Part shown: positions 13,553 to 13,560 of the stretch, piece by piece
How positions within the stretch are numbered: position 1 is the stretch's first letter
Layout: every line of letters begins with the position of its first letter
From: CAZRIE01 sp964600075
Lineage (GTDB): Bacteria; Bacteroidota; Bacteroidia; Flavobacteriales; Flavobacteriaceae
Direction: 5' to 3'
Assembly: GCA_964600075.1 (NCBI GenBank)
Contig: CAZRIE010000112.1
Span: forward strand, 1-13,560
Length of the DNA: 13,560 nucleotides
Notes under the pieces: generated by a model
What the model saw: only the letters and a program-made list of their open reading frames with translations
Databases searched by the model: none
Told to the model about the DNA's origin: nothing
Program-made: the position numbers and the translations under genes

Positions 13553-13560
13553 CTAAATCA

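Overview
The window looks like chromosome of a marine member of the Bacteroidota, most likely a flavobacterium. It is AT-rich, Shine-Dalgarno signals are weak, and it carries a secreted formylglycine-type sulfatase, a second sulfatase in decay and several exported carbohydrate-acid enzyme families. This placement rests on protein style and gene content, not on a database search. From 212 to 11765 every recognised gene is on the minus strand. The far left (an IS5-type transposase tail) and the far right (a YhcH-type remnant and an RraA-like gene) are on the plus strand.

Layout. 1-227: C-terminal end of an IS5-family transposase, abutting the truncated remains of a class III aminotransferase (about 232-604). 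677-1732: Ldh-family (YiaK/DlgD-like) NAD(P)-dependent oxidoreductase. 1733-2106: gap with a possible short coding remnant. 2107-3918: intact secreted sulfatase. 3993-4506: C-terminal third of a second sulfatase, broken by a stop codon and two frameshifts. 4619-5593: secreted protein with galactose-mutarotase-like hallmarks. 5845-7224: enolase-superfamily dehydratase of mannonate-dehydratase (ManD/RspA) type with a twin-arginine leader. 7225-7842: gene-free, but with three degenerate ACCGCC...GGGTnGG hairpin repeats, long inverted repeats and two ACATGT-centred palindromes. 7843-11765: a tight five-gene unit, transcribed right to left: Tat-exported aldo/keto reductase, larE, larB, larC, then a 62-residue His-rich membrane protein. 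12100-12414: N-terminally truncated YhcH/YiaL (DUF386) remnant. 12458-13432: secreted RraA-like protein followed by a terminator.

How the genes may work together. LarB, LarC and LarE make the nickel-pincer nucleotide (NPN) cofactor of lactate racemase and its relatives. No LarA-type apoenzyme lies in the window, so the cofactor presumably serves an enzyme elsewhere. The unit adds an exported oxidoreductase and a small membrane protein with a histidine cluster. Around it are a sulfatase, mutarotase-like, ManD-like, Ldh-like, YhcH-like and RraA-like proteins, which suggests breakdown of a sulfated or uronate-containing glycan and its sugar acids. Several of these families are normally cytoplasmic but here carry Sec or Tat leaders, so part of the chemistry may be periplasmic. 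Three pseudogenes and an IS remnant show that this accessory region is being rearranged and eroded. The substrate and the pathway link are inference.
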